Below, in pieces: positions 60,185 through 64,000 of a stretch of DNA of 64,000 nt. The DNA lies in assembly GCF_013343115.1 (NCBI RefSeq), contig NZ_CP054570.1:1426001-1490000 (forward strand), written 5' to 3'. A program made the position numbers and the translations under genes. This stretch comes from Streptococcus sanguinis (lineage in GTDB: Bacteria > Bacillota > Bacilli > Lactobacillales > Streptococcaceae). The notes beneath the pieces are model-generated. The model made no database searches. It was given only the letters and a program-made list of their open reading frames with translations, and was not told where the DNA came from. How positions within the stretch are numbered: position 1 is the stretch's first letter; each line of letters begins with the position of its first letter.

Positions 60185-60951
60185 GCTGCTGCTTCTTGGA
60201 TAAAGGCCGCTATACTGGCGTCCTTTTCATGAAGAGCTTTGACAATCTTAGATCCGACAATGACTCCGTCTGAGACTTGATTGAAGCGATCAACATCCTC
60301 TAAAGTTGAAACGCCAAAACCTGTCAGCACTGGAATCTCAGCAATATCATGGAGCTTGCTCAAATGCTGGTCCAAATCATTGCGGTAGCTTCCGCTCTTA
60401 CCTGTCACACCGTTGATAGCTACAGCGTAGATAAAACCTTCAGCTTCCTTGATCAGCTCCTGCTGACGTTCTAGGCCAGTCGTCAAGCTCACTAAAGGAA
60501 CTAGAGCAATATCTGAATCTTCCAGCAGAGGCAAGATAAAGCCCCTGTGCTCATAGGGCAGATCCGGAATAATCAATCCTTTAACCGGTGTCGTAGCCAA
60601 ATCCTTGACAAAATCTTTGAGCCCGTACTGGAAAATAGGATTAAAGTAGGTCATGATGATGAGAGGCAGCTGAGTGTCCAAATTCTGCAAGCTTGCGACT
60701 AAAGACTTGGCCGAAGTATGGTGACCCAGACTTCTCAGACCGGCTTCTTCAATAACTGGCCCATCTGCAACAGGATCTGAAAATGGCAGACCGATTTCAA
60801 TGGATGACACACCCAAGTTTTCCAAAAATGCGATAGTTTCTGGTAATCCGGCTAAACCTTTCTCGTGATCACCAGCCATAATATAAGGAAGGAAAATTCC
60901 CTTGCCTTCTCTTTTGATGGTTTCTAAATGCTGAGTGAGTGTTTTAGTCAT
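60172..60951 (-). CDS. trpA: tryptophan synthase alpha chain
   Basis: Cleaves indole-3-glycerol phosphate and passes indole to TrpB. The 259-residue TIM barrel has [17 protein letters not shown] (catalytic Glu and Asp, near residue 50) and the phosphate-binding end GFGVST and [11 protein letters not shown] at 60951 follows AGGAGG at 5 nt; an upstream GTG overlaps that site. It overlaps trpB by 8 bp. Its last codons lie inside the 116-bp repeat copy 2. Confidence 0.96.
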   Translation of the reverse strand: MTKTLTQHLETIKREGKGIFLPYIMAGDHEKGLAGLPETIAFLENLGVSSIEIGLPFSDPVADGPVIEEAGLRSLGHHTSAKSLVASLQNLDTQLPLIIMTYFNPIFQYGLKDFVKDLATTPVKGLIIPDLPYEHRGFILPLLEDSDIALVPLVSLTTGLERQQELIKEAEGFIYAVAINGVTGKSGSYRNDLDQHLSKLHDIAEIPVLTGFGVSTLEDVDRFNQVSDGVIVGSKIVKALHEKDASIAAFIQEAAAYKK

Positions 60952-62167
60952 GGGCACCTCCTTTTTGAGCCGCTTCTTTTTCCAAGCGTTCTTTTACCTG
61001 AACGACATCCTTGTCACCACGGCCGGATAGGCAGACAATCATTGATTTATCTGGTCCCAACTCCTTAGCCAGCTTAACTGCGTAAGCAATAGCGTGGCTA
61101 GACTCTAGAGCAGGGATAATCCCTTCGATACGAGACAGGAGCTGAAAGGCTTCCAAGGCTTCTTCATCCGTTACTGGAACATAAGTGGCGCGCTGGATAG
61201 CGTTAAAATGAGAATGTTCGGGACCGATGCCTGGATAGTCCAACCCGGCAGAGATAGAGAAAGCTTCCAGAATCTGCCCTTGCTCATCCTGCAAGACATC
61301 CATCAAGGCACCGTGTAAAACCCCCGGGCGGCCCTTGGTTAAGGTCGCAGCATGTTCATCTGTATCCACGCCCCGCCCAGCTGCTTCTGTTCCATACATA
61401 GCAACTGAGCTATCGTCTACAAAGGGATAAAAGAGCCCAATAGCATTGGAACCACCGCCAACGCAGGCGACTAAAGCATCGGGTAAGGCACCTGCATTTT
61501 GCTCAGCAAACTGACGCTTGGCCTCACGTCCAATCACACTCTGATAGTCGCGGACAATCTCTGGGAAGGGATGGGGCCCCAAGGCTGAGCCCATAATATA
61601 GTGAGTATCATCGACCTGAGCCACCCAAGCTCGCAAGGCAGCATTGACTGCATCCTTGAGGACTCGAGAGCCATCGGTCACAGACTCTACCTTGGCTCCC
61701 AGAAGTTCCATTCGAAAGACATTGAGTGCTTGGCGCTTGACATCTTCTTCGCCCATATAGATAGTGCAGTCCATGTTGAAAAGGGCTGCAGCTGTGGCGG
61801 TGGCTACTCCGTGCTGGCCCGCACCAGTCTCCGCAATAATTTTCTTCTTGCCCATTCGCTTGGCTAATAGGACCTGACCTAGGGCATTATTGATTTTATG
61901 TGCCCCGGTATGGTTGAGGTCTTCCCGCTTCAGATAAATCTTAGCACCGCCAGCATAGGCTGTCAGATTTTTAGCAAAATAGAGAGGATTTTCTCGCCCT
62001 ACATACTGCTTTAGCAACTCGTCCAGCTCAGCCTGAAAGGCTGGGTCTTTTTTACTCTCACGGTAGGCTTTGTCTAGCTCCAAAACTGCTGTCATCAGCG
62101 TTTCAGGAACAAAGCGCCCACCAAACTCACCGTAAAATCCTTCTTGATTGGGTTGATTATATGCCAT
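60944..62167 (-). CDS. trpB: tryptophan synthase beta chain
   Basis: PLP enzyme joining indole and serine. The 407 residues have the PLP lysine in [15 protein letters not shown] (near residue 86), [17 protein letters not shown], the GGGSNAIG phosphate cup and the C-terminal CLSGRGDKD. Standard length. It overlaps trpF upstream by 11 bp and trpA downstream by 8 bp. Confidence 0.97.
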   Translation of the reverse strand: MAYNQPNQEGFYGEFGGRFVPETLMTAVLELDKAYRESKKDPAFQAELDELLKQYVGRENPLYFAKNLTAYAGGAKIYLKREDLNHTGAHKINNALGQVLLAKRMGKKKIIAETGAGQHGVATATAAALFNMDCTIYMGEEDVKRQALNVFRMELLGAKVESVTDGSRVLKDAVNAALRAWVAQVDDTHYIMGSALGPHPFPEIVRDYQSVIGREAKRQFAEQNAGALPDALVACVGGGSNAIGLFYPFVDDSSVAMYGTEAAGRGVDTDEHAATLTKGRPGVLHGALMDVLQDEQGQILEAFSISAGLDYPGIGPEHSHFNAIQRATYVPVTDEEALEAFQLLSRIEGIIPALESSHAIAYAVKLAKELGPDKSMIVCLSGRGDKDVVQVKERLEKEAAQKGGAHD

Positions 62168-62744
62168 CTTTCACTCTTTCTATAAATTCTTTTATCTTTT
62201 CTAAGTCCTTCTGGCCGTCAGTTTCGACCCCGCTTGAGACATCAACTGCGTAAGGAGCGAAGTGCTGAATAGCTTCTCGAACATTTCCTGCATTCAAACC
62301 ACCGGCGATAAAGAAGGGCTGATGGATTTGACCTTTATCAAAAGCTTGCCAGTCAAAGGTCTGACCACTACCAGCAAGTGGTGCATCAAAGAGCAGGTAG
62401 TCCGCTTGTTGGCTGACTCCTTTTAACGCACCCTTGACCTGATAAGCTCGAATAACCGGCCGGCCGATCTCAGACAGAAGATCTTCATTAAAATCGCCAT
62501 GAATCTGCACCAAATCCAGATTTGCCACCGAAATAGCTTCCTGCAGCTCTGCCAAGCTCGGAGAGACGAAAACTCCTACCTTTCGGACAGCAGGCGGCAC
62601 CAAGGCAGCTAGCTTCTGAGCTTGCTCCAAACTGACCCTCCGACGGCTCTCAGCAAAGACAAATCCAATGTAATCCGCACCAGCCTTGCATGCCGTTTCC
62701 ACAGCGCTGGCCGTTGATAAGCCGCAAATCTTAACCTTTGTCAA
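62157..62744 (-). CDS. trpF: phosphoribosylanthranilate isomerase
   Basis: Third step of tryptophan synthesis (Amadori rearrangement). The 195-residue barrel begins [13 protein letters not shown] (catalytic Cys in KICG) and has [20 protein letters not shown] (near residue 80), [11 protein letters not shown] and VDVSSGVE with the catalytic Asp and phosphate site. It overlaps trpC by 14 bp. Confidence 0.96.
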   Translation of the reverse strand: MTKVKICGLSTASAVETACKAGADYIGFVFAESRRRVSLEQAQKLAALVPPAVRKVGVFVSPSLAELQEAISVANLDLVQIHGDFNEDLLSEIGRPVIRAYQVKGALKGVSQQADYLLFDAPLAGSGQTFDWQAFDKGQIHQPFFIAGGLNAGNVREAIQHFAPYAVDVSSGVETDGQKDLEKIKEFIERVKDGI

Positions 62745-63498
62745 TTTTCAGCTCCTTGATTTTTTCTGCCACATCCTCAGCCTGCATCAGGGCTGTTCCG
62801 ACTAAAACCGCATGGAAATAAGGAGCTACCAGCTCAGCATCTTCCTTGCTGAAAATAGCGGACTCAGATACGTAAACCCTGTCATCTTTGAAATGGGCAG
62901 ACAGCTGGAGACTTGTATTGATATCTGTTTCAAAAGTAACTAGATTGCGGTTATTGACACCGATTATCTGTGCTCCTATTCTATGGGCAATTTCCAGCTC
63001 CGCCAGATTATGGGTTTCGACCAGAACTTCCAAGCCTAACCCCGTCGCAAAATCATAGAGTTCTTGCAGCCGCTTTTCAGACAAGGCAGCCACAATCAGA
63101 AGAATAACCGTCGCTCCGGCATTACGGGCGCGAACAATCTGCTTTTCATCAATGATAAAGTCCTTATTGAGGGTTGGAATGGTCACTTGACTGGAAATCT
63201 CTCTCAGGTAATCCAGATGTCCTTTGAAGAAAATCTCATCTGTCAGGACCGAAATCATAGCTGCACCGCATCGTTCATAGGTGCGAGCCTGCTCAACAAT
63301 ATCCACACCGAGATTAATATCTCCTAGACTTGGGCTGGCTTTTTTAACCTCAGCAATCAGCTGCAGCTCTTGAGGATGGCTTTTAAGATAATCATAGAGA
63401 GAATAGGTCGAGCGCAGGGGCTGCAGCTCTTCATAGGACATAGCCGCCACTTCCTGCTCTTTTTGCTTTAGAATGGTCGGAAGAAATTCTTTGCTCAT
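62731..63498 (-). CDS. trpC: indole-3-glycerol phosphate synthase
   Basis: Closes the indole ring. The 255 residues include [15 protein letters not shown] (catalytic Lys), [34 protein letters not shown] and [13 protein letters not shown]. All catalytic blocks are complete. It overlaps trpD by 4 bp (ATGA) and trpF by 14 bp. Confidence 0.97.
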   Translation of the reverse strand: MSKEFLPTILKQKEQEVAAMSYEELQPLRSTYSLYDYLKSHPQELQLIAEVKKASPSLGDINLGVDIVEQARTYERCGAAMISVLTDEIFFKGHLDYLREISSQVTIPTLNKDFIIDEKQIVRARNAGATVILLIVAALSEKRLQELYDFATGLGLEVLVETHNLAELEIAHRIGAQIIGVNNRNLVTFETDINTSLQLSAHFKDDRVYVSESAIFSKEDAELVAPYFHAVLVGTALMQAEDVAEKIKELKIDKG

Positions 63499-64000
63499 TT
63501 TTGATACTCCTGTAGCTGCTTGAGTTTTTCATAGGCTGCACCACTGGCAATCACTTGGCGGGCTAAAGCTATTCCTTCTTCTACGCTGTCTGATTTCCCA
63601 TTAGCGTAGAAGCCCAATCCCGCATTCAGAACTGTCGTTTCTAGATAGGGGCTGACTTGATTTTGCAGGACAGATAGCAGAATTTCTGCATTTTCCTTGG
63701 CATTGCCTCCACGAATCGCTTCAAGAGGTATTTCTTCCATGCCAATATCTGATGGCAGAAAGCTGTGCAGGCTGATTTGCCCATTTTCCAGCAGAGCATA
63801 CTGGGTACGGCCATGAAGACCCGCCTCGTCCAAACCATCTGGACCCGACACGACTACTGCGCGCTTACGCCCCATATTTTTTAAAACCTCTGCTGTGCTC
63901 TCTAACATATCCGGCCGGCTGGTCCCCAAAAGCTGAGTTTCTAGACTCATGGGATGGATAAGGGGGCCAGTTAGATTCATGATTGTGGGAATGCCTAAGC
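63495..64000 (-). CDS. trpD: anthranilate phosphoribosyltransferase, C-terminal part
   Basis: Incomplete: the reading frame runs off the right edge (upstream codons LGIPTI precede the first in-window Met). Visible are NLTGPLIHP, the [17 protein letters not shown] active-site region (near the middle) and the C-terminal helices with [17 protein letters not shown]. It transfers PRPP to anthranilate. The operon order is trpD-C-F-B-A, so trpE and trpG should lie outside the window. Confidence 0.95.
   Translation of the reverse strand, partial: LGIPTIMNLTGPLIHPMSLETQLLGTSRPDMLESTAEVLKNMGRKRAVVVSGPDGLDEAGLHGRTQYALLENGQISLHSFLPSDIGMEEIPLEAIRGGNAKENAEILLSVLQNQVSPYLETTVLNAGLGFYANGKSDSVEEGIALARQVIASGAAYEKLKQLQEYQK

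Noticed and set aside
60181..60203. A separate small plus-strand gene at the trpA end
   Set aside because: The protein-like frame is the orphaned C-terminus of the prepilin peptidase (repeat copy 2) without its own start.

Overview
The window looks like a chromosomal segment of a Streptococcus, most likely of the sanguinis group (S. sanguinis or S. gordonii type). Evidence: the streptococcal division cluster murD-murG-divIB-ftsA-ftsZ-ylmE-sepF-ylmG-ylmH-divIVA-ileS; a penicillin-binding protein 2B that follows the pneumococcal PBP2b along its length; dpr; a ComX-type box in front of the competence prepilin peptidase gene; and an LPXTG surface protein with SHIRT repeats. Base composition is moderately AT-rich. 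Nearly all genes lie on the minus strand, so most operons read right to left. The species is inferred from gene content and was not tested.

Layout. 1-650: a possible short RNA at the left edge and a small membrane protein whose promoter carries a Fur-type inverted repeat. 657-5.7 kb: icd-citZ-acn, the oxidative branch of the citrate cycle (2-oxoglutarate for glutamate). 5.8-9.1 kb: corA, prfC and a decayed membrane-protein gene. 9.1-11.2 kb: two tandem YwaF-type membrane paralogues and a NUDIX gene. 11.2-17.6 kb: cell-wall synthesis (murF, ddl, pbp2b) with recR and gpmA. 17.7-23.5 kb: a zinc-ribbon membrane protein, perR, a small membrane protein, a four-repeat SHIRT adhesin and hup. 23.6-34.0 kb: degV, a PPP-type phosphatase, the recN-argR-tlyA-ispA-xseB-xseA operon, nnrD, a HAD phosphatase, folD and a DUF1797 gene. 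34.1-36.5 kb: clpE on the plus strand behind a CtsR box. 36.5-40.1 kb: accessory genes (GyrI-like, WYL regulator, NUDIX, DUF1827, GNAT, MarR). 40.2-52.9 kb: ileS with its T-box, then the division/wall cluster. 53.1-57.7 kb: DUF3165, typA, rsuA, DUF4190, a rhodanese fold protein, yqgQ and dpr. 57.9-60.2 kb: the prepilin peptidase gene and an inserted GyrI/WYL module. 60.2-64.0 kb: trpD(partial)-C-F-B-A.

The most unusual structure is at 58.4-60.2 kb. A divergent GyrI-like/WYL-regulator pair sits between two 116-bp direct copies (109/116 identical) of the 3' end of the prepilin peptidase gene. The second copy still runs in frame to its own stop codon inside the 3' end of trpA. This suggests the module was inserted into an ancestral cclA-trpA junction. 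A related WYL/GyrI pair lies at 36.6-38.1 kb, and both loci carry a TGACA-N5/6-TGTCA inverted repeat beside the pair, a candidate shared operator. I read this as a small-molecule-sensing module present twice; its ligand is unknown.

Regulation visible in the sequence: two PerR boxes on the dpr promoter with perR itself at 18.9 kb; a CtsR box at clpE; an isoleucine T-box at ileS; a ComX box at cclA placed so that the mRNA would be nearly leaderless; a similar vegetative-promoter arrangement at yqgQ; and many clear intrinsic terminators. No tRNA, rRNA, CRISPR array, insertion sequence or prophage was seen.
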